64,000 nucleotides of DNA, taken from Actinophytocola xanthii (GTDB lineage Bacteria; Actinomycetota; Actinomycetes; Mycobacteriales; Pseudonocardiaceae). Positions 33,440-41,279 of this stretch are shown here, in pieces (positions within the stretch are counted from its first letter, which is position 1; every line of letters begins with the position of its first letter). The notes below the pieces were generated by a model. It searched no databases, was not told where the DNA came from, and saw only the letters and a list, made by a program, of their open reading frames with translations. Location: NCBI RefSeq assembly GCF_001921205.1, contig NZ_MSIE01000056.1, positions 1-64,000 of the forward strand, written 5' to 3'. The translations under genes and the position numbers were made by a program.

Positions 33440-34201
33440 ATGGCAGCCGACTTCTCGTCCATCGCTCGCGAACTGGCCGAGGTGACCCGCCTGGTGGAGG
33501 CGGACCACTTCGGGGCGACCCTCGATCGCTTCGTGCGGCGGATCGTGGCCAGCGTGCCGGCCTGCGACGCCGCCACGATCACCGTTCGCTCCCCGGAGGG
33601 TGTGGAGACCGTCGCGGGGGCGGTGGAGTCCCACGACGGCACCGCCGAGCTGCCGATCGACCCGCTGGTGCCCGGCCCGATCGTCGAGGCGCTCACCTTC
33701 GTGGAGCCGCGCAGGCTCGAGCACGCCGGTTCCGACCAGCGCTGGCCGGCGTTCTCCGCCCGCCTGCTCACCGCCGGCTACCACGGCTGCCTCGCCCTCC
33801 CGCTGCACACCCACCGGGCGGAGACCGCGGTGCTCACGCTCTTCTCGCGGGAGCCCGAGCAGTTCGGCGAGGTTGGCTACGACGTCGTGTTGATGTTGAC
33901 CCTGCATGCGGGGGTGACCTTCGACAACGCCGCGCTCTACCACGACAGCAACAAGCTGATCGGCCAGCTCCAGACCGCGCTGCGGACGAGGTCGCTGGTC
34001 GGCCGCGCCCAGGGGCTGCTGATGCGGCAGTTCGACTACGACTCCGACACCTCCTTCGCCGCCCTGCGCCAGGCCTCGCAGAACAGCAACACCAAGCTGC
34101 GCGAGGTGGCCGAGCTGCTGGTCGACGCGCACGAGAACCGGAGCTTCGACAGCGCCGTGGAGAAGCTCGGGTTGAGCCTCGCCGGGCGACCCACCGCCTG
34201 A
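33440..34201 (+). CDS. GAF-ANTAR domain regulator
   Basis: 253 residues. Residues 10-165 form a GAF sensor domain (FGATLDRFVRRIVASVPACDAATITVRSPEG ... CLALPLHTHRAETAVLTLFS). Residues 175-240 are ANTAR: LQTALRTRSLVGRAQGLLMRQFDYDSDTSFAALRQASQNSNTKLREVAELL. ANTAR proteins bind paired hairpins in nascent RNA and prevent termination, with the GAF domain sensing a ligand or redox state. Typical single-gene actinobacterial arrangement. ATG chosen from the domain boundary with a GAGGA just before it. Confidence 0.9.
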   Translation: MAADFSSIARELAEVTRLVEADHFGATLDRFVRRIVASVPACDAATITVRSPEGVETVAGAVESHDGTAELPIDPLVPGPIVEALTFVEPRRLEHAGSDQRWPAFSARLLTAGYHGCLALPLHTHRAETAVLTLFSREPEQFGEVGYDVVLMLTLHAGVTFDNAALYHDSNKLIGQLQTALRTRSLVGRAQGLLMRQFDYDSDTSFAALRQASQNSNTKLREVAELLVDAHENRSFDSAVEKLGLSLAGRPTA

Positions 34202-34271
34202 GGTACCCCATCTCCGGGCCCGTGGCCAGCGTGTTCGATCCGTGCTTGAGGCGGGTTGGACCGGCCGTGCC

Positions 34272-34277
34272 TAGCGT
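34272..34277 (+). promoter_or_regulatory. Putative -10 box (TAGCGT) for leaderless glycosyltransferase
   Basis: TAGCGT ends 7 bases before a GTG at 34285 in frame with the glycosyltransferase-like protein. The later ATG at 34309 instead has a GGAGG; leaderless initiation at GTG and internal initiation at ATG are both possible. Confidence 0.4.
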
Positions 34278-34284
34278 CGTCGGT

Positions 34285-35223
34285 GTGACCCGCACCACGG
34301 AGGCTGCCATGGGACCGTCCCGGCACGTGCTGTTCCTCAGCCGTCCCGACGCCGACCACTTGTACCCCTCGCTGGTGCTGGCAGAGGAACTCGGGCGGCG
34401 GGGGCACCGGGTGACCTTCGCCACCGCCGACCCGTTCGCCGACGAGGAGGCCGCTGGGGACGTGGTGCTGCTGCGCTGCGGACGGGACGGGCACGCCGTC
34501 GGCGAGCTGCCGGCCCTGGCCGCCCGCGGGCCGGTCGATCTCGTGGTCTGCGAGCCGGCCACCCGCGACGCCGCGCTCGGGCTCGGGGTGGAGTGGGGCG
34601 TGCGGGTCGTGGTCGCGCATGCCCAGCTGCCCGCTGGTGGAGCCGTGGCCTGGCCAGCCGAGCGGTTCCTCGGCACCCGCGCCGTCTACGTCCGGCCCGG
34701 CGGGCGCGGCACGGTCCACGGCGAGTGGGTGCCGAGCGATCCGCGCCCGGTGCTCCTGGTCGCCCACGACGACCTCCCGGTGGCGACCCTGCTCGCCGCG
34801 TTCGACCCGGCCGACTGGCAGGTGGTGCTGGCGGACACCGGGCGGCTCGCCGACCCGCCGCCCGTCGCCGTCCTCACCCCGGGCTTCACCGCCCTGGCAC
34901 ATGCCGACGTGCTGCTCTCCGACGGGGGCTTGCCGGGGATAGCCGCCGCGGTGCACGGGTCGACGCCTACGGTTCTCGTCCCGAACACGCCCGAGGAGCA
35001 CCGCAACGCGGCACGGGTCGCGGGGCTGGGGCTCGGCGTGCTGCTGCCCAAGGCCGACCTCACGCCGGCGTCGCTGCTGCGTGCGGTGTCCAGGTTGGGG
35101 GTGGACGAGGTCGTCCGGGCCGCGCTCCGCCGCGCCCGCTCGCTGGTCGCTCTCGCGGGTGCACCGGAACCGGCCGTCGACGCCCTCGAGGGCGAGCTGG
35201 CGGCCGCGGTCAGAGCGGCCTGA
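34285..35223 (+). CDS. Short MGT/UGT-like glycosyltransferase
   Basis: 312 residues (304 if the ATG at 34309 is used). HVLFLSRPDADHLYPSLVLAEELGRRGHRVTFAT is the start of macrolide-type GT-B enzymes; the C-terminal half has the donor-site segment FTALAHADVLLSDGGLPGIAAAVHGSTPTVLVP, with HADVLLSDGG in place of the usual HCGxG. The length is about 100 residues below the family norm. It may be divergent or inactive. The 3' end overlaps the convergent ABC-F gene by 14 bases. Confidence 0.72.
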   Translation: MTRTTEAAMGPSRHVLFLSRPDADHLYPSLVLAEELGRRGHRVTFATADPFADEEAAGDVVLLRCGRDGHAVGELPALAARGPVDLVVCEPATRDAALGLGVEWGVRVVVAHAQLPAGGAVAWPAERFLGTRAVYVRPGGRGTVHGEWVPSDPRPVLLVAHDDLPVATLLAAFDPADWQVVLADTGRLADPPPVAVLTPGFTALAHADVLLSDGGLPGIAAAVHGSTPTVLVPNTPEEHRNAARVAGLGLGVLLPKADLTPASLLRAVSRLGVDEVVRAALRRARSLVALAGAPEPAVDALEGELAAAVRAA

Positions 35224-36814
35224 GCGACCCCGGCGCCACCGCGCTCTCCCACACCGGCTCGGGTACCTCGCGAACCCGCCCGTCGGCGCCGAAGTGGAGG
35301 AACCGGTCGAACTCGGCGGCGAACCACCGGTCGTGGGTGATGGCCAGGACCGTTCCGGCGAAGGTACGCAGGCCGAGCTGCAGGGCGTCGGCGCTGGCCA
35401 GGTCCAGGTTGTCGGTCGGCTCGTCCAGCAGGAGCAGGGTCGCGCCGGTGAGCTCCAGGAGCAGGATCTGCAGCCGCGCCTGCTGGCCGCCGGACAGCGT
35501 CTCGAACGGCTGGTTCCACGCGGGGGCGATCTCGTAGCGGGCCAGGGCGGACATCCCGTCCTCGCGGTCGAGTCCGAGGCCTTCGACGACGATCTCGGCC
35601 GGCGTGCGTCCGTCCAGGTCCGGTCGTGCGTGGGTCTGGACGAAGTACCCCGGCGCCACCCGCGCACCGAGCTCGACGCTGCCCTCGTGCGGCACCGCCT
35701 CCCCCGCGAGCAGGGCGAGGAAGCGGGACTTGCCGGTGCCGTTGGCGCCCAGCACGGCCACCCGCTCGCCGAACCAGACCTCCAGGCCGAACGGGGCGGT
35801 CAGCCCGGTCAGCGCGAGGTCCGTGCAGACCAGCGCGCGTTTGCCCGTCCGGCCGCCGCGCAGCCGCATCCGCACGTTCTGCTCCTTCGGCGGACGGCGC
35901 GGCGGTCCGGCCTGTTCGAACCGGGTCAGCCGTGACCGCGCCGCCCGGTAGGCCGACGCGACCGAGTCGTTGCGGGCCGCGGCCTGGCGCAGCGAGTTGG
36001 TCAGGTCGCGGAGCCTGCGGTGCTCCTCCTCCCACTGCCGGCGCCGGGCGTCGATGCGGGCGACGCGCTCCGCTCGTGCCCGGGGGAACGTGCCGAACCC
36101 GCCGCCGTGTACCCAGACGTCCCGGTCCTCGACGGCGACGACGCGTGAGGTGGTGTTGGCCAGCAGTGCCCGGTCGTGCGACACCAGCAGCACGGTCTTG
36201 GTGCTCGCCGCGAGCTCGCCCTCGAGCCATTCCTTCGCCGGCACGTCGAGGTAGTTGTCCGGCTCGTCGAGCAGCAGCACCTCGTCCGGACCGCGCAGCA
36301 GCGCCGCCAGCACGAGGCGCTTCTGCTCGCCCCCGGAGAGCGTCCCCACCGCCCGGGTGGCGACCTCGGCGAAGGGCAGGCCGAGGGCGACCGTCGTGCA
36401 CGTGTCCCAGACCACCTCGATCTCGTACCCGCCGGCCTCGAGGTGCTCGCTGATAGCGGCGGCGTAGGCAAGCTGGCTCGACTCGTCGTCCCCCAGTGCC
36501 GCCTCGGCCGCGAGCAGCGTCGCGGCCGAGGCTCGGATCCGCGCGGGAGCTGCCGAGAGCAGCAGCTCTCGCACGGTGGCCGAGGGCGGCGCGACGAACT
36601 GGCGCAGCACCCCCACCCCACCGCTCGTGCTGATCTCGCCCTCGGTCGGAGCGAGGTCGCCGGCGATCAGCCTGAGCAGGGTCGTCTTGCCGGCGCCGTT
36701 GGGACCGACGAGCCCCGCGACGACGCCCGCACCGACCCGGAACGAGACGTCGTCGAGCAGCGGCCGGCCGTCGGGGAGCGTCTGGGTGAGGTGTGCGACC
36801 TCGACATAACCCAC
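35210..36814 (-). CDS. ABC-F subfamily ATPase (ribosome-protection type)
   Basis: 534 residues from a GTG at 36814. Two ABC domains with Walker A GPNGAGKTT and GANGTGKSR, signatures LSGGEQ and LSGGQQ, Walker B DEPDNYLD and DEPTDNLD, and no membrane domain. Between them lies a basic linker (RLRDLTNSLRQAAARNDSVASAYRAARSRLTRFEQAG). ABC-F proteins act on the ribosome, often giving macrolide, lincosamide or pleuromutilin resistance. It faces a TetR gene across a repeat-containing promoter, suggesting inducible expression. Confidence 0.9.
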   Translation of the reverse strand: MGYVEVAHLTQTLPDGRPLLDDVSFRVGAGVVAGLVGPNGAGKTTLLRLIAGDLAPTEGEISTSGGVGVLRQFVAPPSATVRELLLSAAPARIRASAATLLAAEAALGDDESSQLAYAAAISEHLEAGGYEIEVVWDTCTTVALGLPFAEVATRAVGTLSGGEQKRLVLAALLRGPDEVLLLDEPDNYLDVPAKEWLEGELAASTKTVLLVSHDRALLANTTSRVVAVEDRDVWVHGGGFGTFPRARAERVARIDARRRQWEEEHRRLRDLTNSLRQAAARNDSVASAYRAARSRLTRFEQAGPPRRPPKEQNVRMRLRGGRTGKRALVCTDLALTGLTAPFGLEVWFGERVAVLGANGTGKSRFLALLAGEAVPHEGSVELGARVAPGYFVQTHARPDLDGRTPAEIVVEGLGLDREDGMSALARYEIAPAWNQPFETLSGGQQARLQILLLELTGATLLLLDEPTDNLDLASADALQLGLRTFAGTVLAITHDRWFAAEFDRFLHFGADGRVREVPEPVWESAVAPGSLRPL

Positions 36815-36868
36815 GAACGTTGGTCCTTCACTCGAACGTTGTTCTAGTGCTCGAGCGTCATACTAGTG
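36814..36868. promoter_or_regulatory. Direct repeats in the ABC-F/TetR divergent promoter
   Basis: CGAACGTT occurs at 36814-36821 and 36833-36840, and CTAGTG at 36844-36849 and 36863-36868; each pair has 19-bp spacing. They may be operator half-sites for the TetR protein that starts at 36877. Low confidence. Confidence 0.35.
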
Positions 36869-36876
36869 TTGGGGGT

Positions 36877-37566
36877 ATGGGCACGTCACGGGTCGGTGGG
36901 AGAGGGGGCAGGAGCAGCGGCGTCGCCGGCGAAGTCTGGCTCCGGGCGCCACGTCCGCAGCGGGCCGCGCCGCCGCTGACCGGGGAGCGGATCGTCGCCG
37001 AGGCCGTCCAGCTGCTCGACGAGGAGGGTGCCGCCGGGTTGACCATGCGCCGCCTCGCCGCCCGCCTCGGCGCCGGCCCCACCACGCTCTACTGGCATGT
37101 GCGCACCAAGGACGACGTCCTCGACCTCGCGCTGGACGCCGTCTTCGGCGACGTCGACCTGCCCACCGCCTCAGCGGACTGGGCGGCGGACGTCCGTGCG
37201 CTGCTGCACGCCTGGTACGCCGTGATGCTGCGCCACCCGTGGGCGCCCGGGCTGCTCGGCCGTCCCATGCTCGGGCCCAACGTGCTGACCCGTACCGAGT
37301 TCCTCCAGGCCGCGCTCGTGCGCGGCGGCTTCGCCGGTGTCGAGCTCGCCGCGGCCACCCACGGCCTGGCCAACCTCGTCATCGGCTCGGCGCTGACCAG
37401 GGTCGCCGGCGGCTCGGTGGACGCGGCCGACCAGCTCGTCCGGGCGCAGGCGGCGCGGTACCCGACTTTGGCGGCCACCGGACACCTCGGCGAGCAGGAC
37501 TGGGACGACCTGTTCCGACGCGGGGTGGACGGCATGCTGGCCGGCCTGCGGGCGGGGCGCGGATGA
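36877..37566 (+). CDS. TetR family regulator
   Basis: 229 residues. TetR helix-turn-helix: RIVAEAVQLLDEEGAAGLTMRRLAARLGAGPTTLYWHVRTKDDVLDL. The C-terminal domain (HAWYAVMLRHPWAPGLLGRPMLGPN) is of the TetR_C type seen in antibiotic-sensing repressors. Divergent from the ABC-F gene and overlapped at its stop by the antiporter gene (ATGA), so it probably controls either or both. Confidence 0.9.
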   Translation: MGTSRVGGRGGRSSGVAGEVWLRAPRPQRAAPPLTGERIVAEAVQLLDEEGAAGLTMRRLAARLGAGPTTLYWHVRTKDDVLDLALDAVFGDVDLPTASADWAADVRALLHAWYAVMLRHPWAPGLLGRPMLGPNVLTRTEFLQAALVRGGFAGVELAAATHGLANLVIGSALTRVAGGSVDAADQLVRAQAARYPTLAATGHLGEQDWDDLFRRGVDGMLAGLRAGRG

Positions 37567-38648
37567 GGCAGCTCCTGCACTGGACGGTCGCCGTACCCCT
37601 GCTCGCGCTGGTCGCGCTCGCCCTGACCTGGGGCCGTGAGCTCGATGTCGTGCCGGTCGTCCTGGTCGCGCTGCTGCTCGCCGGGGCCGTGCTGGCCGCG
37701 GTGCACCACGCCGAGGTGGTCGCCCACCGGGTGGGGGAGCCGTTCGGCTCGCTGGTGCTGGCCGTCGCGGTGACGGTGATCGAGGTCGGCCTGATCGTCA
37801 TGCTCACGGTGTCCGGGGGAGAGGAGACGGCCACGCTCGCGCGGGACACGGTGTTCGCCGCCTTCATGCTCACCACGACCGGGATCGTCGGGATCTCGCT
37901 GCTGGTCGGCGCCCGGCGCTACGGCGTCACGCTGTTCAACGCCGAGGGCTCCGGCGCCGCGCTCGCCACCGTGGCCACGCTCGCGACGCTGAGCCTGGTC
38001 CTGCCCACGTTCACCACGAGCCAGCCGGGCCCGGAGTTCTCGCCGGGGCAGCTGGCTTTCGCCGCGCTGGCCTCGCTCGCGCTCTACGTCGCGTTCGTGC
38101 TCACCCAGACCGTCCGACACCGCGACTTCTTCCTGCCGGTCGCCCAGCACGGTCAGCAGGACGGCGAGGACGAGCACGCCGCGCCGCCCAGCGCCCGCGC
38201 CGCCCTGACCAGCCTCGGCCTGCTCGTCGTCGGGCTGCTCGCGGTCGTCGGGCTGGCGAAGGTGGAGTCGCCCGCGATCGAGTCGGCGGTCGCCGCGGCC
38301 GGGTTCCCGCACTCGTTCGTCGGCGTCGTGATCGCCGTGCTCGTCCTGGCCCCGGAGACGCTGGCCGCGGTGCGCGCGGCCCGCCGCGGCCGCATCCAGA
38401 CCAGCCTGAACCTCGCCTACGGTTCCGCGATCGCCAGCATCGGGCTGACCATCCCAGCGATCGCGCTCTCCTCGGTCTGGCTGGACGGGCCGCTGCTGCT
38501 CGGGCTCGGTCCGACGCAGATGGTGCTGCTCGTGCTCACCGTCGTGGTCAGCGTGCTGACCGTGGTGCCGGGACGGGCCACCCGGTTGCAGGGCAGCGTG
38601 CACCTGGTGCTGCTCGCCGCGTTCGTCTTCCTCGCGATCAACCCCTGA
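37563..38648 (+). CDS. ChaA-type calcium/cation:proton antiporter
   Basis: 361 residues with about 11 membrane segments. The CaCA alpha-repeat motif is visible twice: GSLVLAVAVTVIEVGLIVMLTV and VGVVIAVLVLAPETLAAVRAA, with the acidic residues used for cation binding. A His/Asp/Glu-rich cytoplasmic stretch (QHGQQDGEDEHAAPP) lies between. It exchanges Ca2+ or Na+/K+ for protons. The ATG overlaps the TetR stop, so it is cotranscribed with the regulator. Confidence 0.88.
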   Translation: MRQLLHWTVAVPLLALVALALTWGRELDVVPVVLVALLLAGAVLAAVHHAEVVAHRVGEPFGSLVLAVAVTVIEVGLIVMLTVSGGEETATLARDTVFAAFMLTTTGIVGISLLVGARRYGVTLFNAEGSGAALATVATLATLSLVLPTFTTSQPGPEFSPGQLAFAALASLALYVAFVLTQTVRHRDFFLPVAQHGQQDGEDEHAAPPSARAALTSLGLLVVGLLAVVGLAKVESPAIESAVAAAGFPHSFVGVVIAVLVLAPETLAAVRAARRGRIQTSLNLAYGSAIASIGLTIPAIALSSVWLDGPLLLGLGPTQMVLLVLTVVVSVLTVVPGRATRLQGSVHLVLLAAFVFLAINP

Positions 38649-38656
38649 CCGGCCAT

Positions 38657-38662
38657 TAGGGT
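38657..38662 (+). promoter_or_regulatory. Putative -10 box (TAGGGT) for leaderless DUF1697 gene
   Basis: TAGGGT with 6 bases to the GTG at 38669. The element lies only 8 bases after the antiporter stop. Confidence 0.4.
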
Positions 38663-38668
38663 GGCTCC

Positions 38669-39214
38669 GTGACCAGCTGTGCCGCCCTGCTGCGGGGCAT
38701 CAACCTTGGCTCCCGCCGTCGGGTGGCGATGGCGGACCTGCGGACGTGGCTGGCCGAGCTCGGCCACGCCGAGGTCCGCACGCTGCTCCAGAGCGGCAAC
38801 GCGGTCTTCCGCACCGAACGGGAGCTGGACGAGGTCCGCGCCGAGCTCTCCGCACACCTCACCGAACGCGCCGGCTTCCCGGTCGCGTGCGTCCTGCGAA
38901 CCGCTGCCGAGCTGGCCGAGGTCGTCGCGGCCGACCCGCTCGGCGCGGTGGCGACCAACCCGTCCCGGTACTTCGTGGTGTTCCTGGACCGCCCGGTCAC
39001 CTCGCCCGACCTCGAACCGGACGCCTTCGCCCCGGAGCTGTTCCACCTGGGTGAGCGCGAGGTCTACTTCTGGGTCCCCGAGGGTGTGCGGGACTCGAAG
39101 GTGCTGGCCGCGTTCCCGGCCAGGGCGGACGAGGTCGCCACCATGCGCAACTGGAACACGGTGACCAAGCTGCTCGCGATGGCTCAGGCCGTTCCCGACC
39201 TCCGTACACGCTGA
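38669..39214 (+). CDS. DUF1697 family protein
   Basis: 181 residues, GTG start. Highly typical DUF1697 sequence: CAALLRGINLGSRRRVAMADLRTWLAELGHAEVRTLLQSGNAVF and the late TMRNWNTVTKLLAMA. The family has a two-domain alpha-beta fold with no assigned activity. Confidence 0.92.
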   Translation: MTSCAALLRGINLGSRRRVAMADLRTWLAELGHAEVRTLLQSGNAVFRTERELDEVRAELSAHLTERAGFPVACVLRTAAELAEVVAADPLGAVATNPSRYFVVFLDRPVTSPDLEPDAFAPELFHLGEREVYFWVPEGVRDSKVLAAFPARADEVATMRNWNTVTKLLAMAQAVPDLRTR

Positions 39215-39271
39215 GTGACCGAACTGCGCGGTGAGTCGCCACCGGTCGCCGGGGTGGCCCGCGATCACCTC

Positions 39272-39277
39272 TACGAT
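39272..39277 (+). promoter_or_regulatory. Putative -10 box (TACGAT) for leaderless gene
   Basis: TACGAT ends 7 bases before the ATG at 39285 with no ribosome binding site. Confidence 0.4.
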
Positions 39278-39284
39278 CTCGCCC

Positions 39285-40106
39285 ATGTCCGGTCTCAGCC
39301 TGATGACCTTCAACATCGGCAGCCCGTCGGCGGAGCGTGCGCACCGCCAGCTGGCCTGGCTCGCCACCCGGCACGAGGACGTCTTCGTGCTCACCGAGAC
39401 CAGGCAGTCCGAGGGCTGCCGGCACCTGGCCGACGCGTTCCGCACGGCCGGGTACTCGGTGGTCTACCCGAAGCCCGGACCGACCGAGTACGGCGTGATG
39501 ATCGTCAGCCGGCTGCCCGTCCAGCTCGACCCGATCGCGGGGAACGTGACGTTCCTGCCAGAGCGGGTCAGCGGCGTGCTCGTCTCCACCGCGCTCGGGC
39601 TGGTCCGCGTGGTCGGGGCCTACGCGCCGACCCGGGATGCCACCGCCGAACGCACCGAGCGCAAGCGCCGCTGGCTGTCCGAGCTCTCCGCCGCGCTGGG
39701 CACCGGTGGGCTCACCGACTCCGGCGCGGAGACCGTGCTGCTGGGTGACCTCAACATCATCGAGCCCGACCACGAGCCGAGCTACACCACGTTCCGCTGG
39801 TTCGAGTACGACTTCTATCGCGGCCTCACCGACCGGCACGGCCTGGTCGACGCGTTCCGGCAGGCGGAGCCGAACCTGGTGGAGCACAGCTGGATCGGTC
39901 GGACCGGCGACGGCTACCGCTACGACCACGCCCACTGCACGAAGAAGCTCGCCGCGGAGATCGAGGAGTGCGAGTACGTGCACGAGCCGAGGACGACTCG
40001 GCTGTCCGACCACTCCGCGCTGTCGCTCACGTTCTCCTGCCTGCCGACGGCGGAGCTGAACACCATGGACCCGTTCGAGGCCGCGAGCCCGCCCACCCTG
40101 TTCTGA
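39285..40106 (+). CDS. Endonuclease/exonuclease/phosphatase family protein
   Basis: 273 residues. EEP motifs: LMTFNIGS, VLTETRQ (metal-binding Glu), GVMIVSRLP, LLGDLNII, and TRLSDHSALSL with the catalytic Asp-His pair. These enzymes hydrolyse phosphodiester or phosphomonoester bonds of DNA, lipids or inositol phosphates; the substrate is not readable. No signal peptide. Confidence 0.88.
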   Translation: MSGLSLMTFNIGSPSAERAHRQLAWLATRHEDVFVLTETRQSEGCRHLADAFRTAGYSVVYPKPGPTEYGVMIVSRLPVQLDPIAGNVTFLPERVSGVLVSTALGLVRVVGAYAPTRDATAERTERKRRWLSELSAALGTGGLTDSGAETVLLGDLNIIEPDHEPSYTTFRWFEYDFYRGLTDRHGLVDAFRQAEPNLVEHSWIGRTGDGYRYDHAHCTKKLAAEIEECEYVHEPRTTRLSDHSALSLTFSCLPTAELNTMDPFEAASPPTLF

Positions 40107-40117
40107 GGCCTTCTGGC

Positions 40118-40137
40118 ATACCGTGCGGGGGTATAGT
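40118..40137. promoter_or_regulatory. Copper-operon promoter with CsoR-like inverted repeat
   Basis: ATACC (40118-40122) and GGTAT (40130-40134), spaced by 7 G-rich bases, form an inverted repeat like actinobacterial CsoR sites. The right arm runs into a TATAGT -10 box (40132-40137), so a bound repressor would block transcription of the copZ operon. No csoR gene is in the window. Confidence 0.5.
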
Positions 40138-40180
40138 AACCTGGAGGAAGATTCGGTCGACACCTGCGTTGGGAGACGTC

Positions 40181-40387
40181 GTGACCACCTCCACCTTCAC
40201 CGTCACGGGGATGACCTGCCAGCACTGCGTTGGCGCGGTTCGCGAGGAGGTGAGCCGCATCCCGGGGGTCACCGGTGTCGACGTCGACCTCGCCTCCGGC
40301 CGGGTCACCGTGACCAGCGAGGGTCCCGTCGCGACGGAGGACGTGCGGGCCTCGGTCGACGAGGCCGGCTACGAGTTGGCGAGCTGA
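40181..40387 (+). CDS. copZ: CopZ-type copper chaperone (heavy-metal-associated domain)
   Basis: 68 residues, GTG with GGGAG upstream. HMA domain with the Cu(I) motif GMTCQHC and the rest of the ferredoxin-like fold (VREEVSRIPGVTGVDVDLASGRVTVTSE). It should deliver Cu(I) to the downstream P-type ATPase. It is the first gene of a three-gene operon with one base between its stop and the next ATG. Confidence 0.92.
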   Translation: MTTSTFTVTGMTCQHCVGAVREEVSRIPGVTGVDVDLASGRVTVTSEGPVATEDVRASVDEAGYELAS

Positions 40388-40388
40388 G

Positions 40389-41279
40389 ATGACGCTCTCG
40401 GCGGGAGCCAGGCTCGGCGTTGTCGCGGTGACCGCGGCGGCGGTGTTCGTCGCCGCCTTCGGGGTCGGCCGGTTGACCGGGCCGGCCGGCGGCGCGGACG
40501 CGGAGGCCGACGCCCGCACCGGGGCTGCCGACCACGGTCACCCGGCCGAGCCCGAGCGCTCCGACGAGGCCGCTCACGAGGAGATCGTGCCCGCGGGCCT
40601 GCAGGTCTCGGCGGACGGGTACACCCTCGAGGTGGTCGACCCCCAGGGGTTCTCCTTCCGCATCCTCGACACCCGAGGCCGCCCGGTGACCCGCTTCGTC
40701 CCGGACCACGACAAGCTCATGCACCTCATCGTCGCCCGCCGGGACCTGTCCGGCTTCCGGCACGTCCACCCGGAGATGTCCGCCGACGGCACCTGGCGCG
40801 TCCCGCTTCCCTTCGCCGCGGCCGGGGACTACCGGGTGTTCGCCGACTTCCTCCCGGAGGGGCGGTCCGAGGGCGTCACGCTCGGCGTGGACGTGCCGGT
40901 TCCCGGCGCGTTCCAGCCAGTGCCACTGCCCGCGTCTGCCACGGCGACCACCGTCGACGGCTACCGGGTGACCCTGCGCGGTCACCTGGAGGCTGGAACG
41001 ACCAGCAAGCTGACCCTGTCCGTGGAGCGGGCCGGCCGCCCGGTCAGCGACCTACAGCCCTACCTCGGCGCCTACGGCCACCTCGTCGCCCTCCGGCAGG
41101 GCGATCTCGCCTACCTCCACGTCCACCCGGACGACGAGAACGCCGCCCCGGGCCCGGACATCACCTTCTATGCCGAGGTCCCCAGCGTGGGCACCTACCG
41201 CCTCTACCTCGACTTCAAACACGACGACGTCGTCCGCACCGCGGAGATCACCGCCGTGGCCGAGTCCCACGAGGAGTGA
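40389..41279 (+). CDS. Membrane-anchored His-rich protein of the copper operon
   Basis: 296 residues. An N-terminal transmembrane helix or signal ([21 protein letters not shown]) is followed by a His/Glu-rich linker ([19 protein letters not shown]) and a body of two beta-rich domains containing [26 protein letters not shown] and [10 protein letters not shown]. The His pairs could bind copper outside the membrane. The position between copZ and copA, overlapping copA by GTGA, supports a role in copper handling. I know such proteins from actinobacterial copper operons but cannot name a function. Confidence 0.75.
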   Translation: MTLSAGARLGVVAVTAAAVFVAAFGVGRLTGPAGGADAEADARTGAADHGHPAEPERSDEAAHEEIVPAGLQVSADGYTLEVVDPQGFSFRILDTRGRPVTRFVPDHDKLMHLIVARRDLSGFRHVHPEMSADGTWRVPLPFAAAGDYRVFADFLPEGRSEGVTLGVDVPVPGAFQPVPLPASATATTVDGYRVTLRGHLEAGTTSKLTLSVERAGRPVSDLQPYLGAYGHLVALRQGDLAYLHVHPDDENAAPGPDITFYAEVPSVGTYRLYLDFKHDDVVRTAEITAVAESHEE

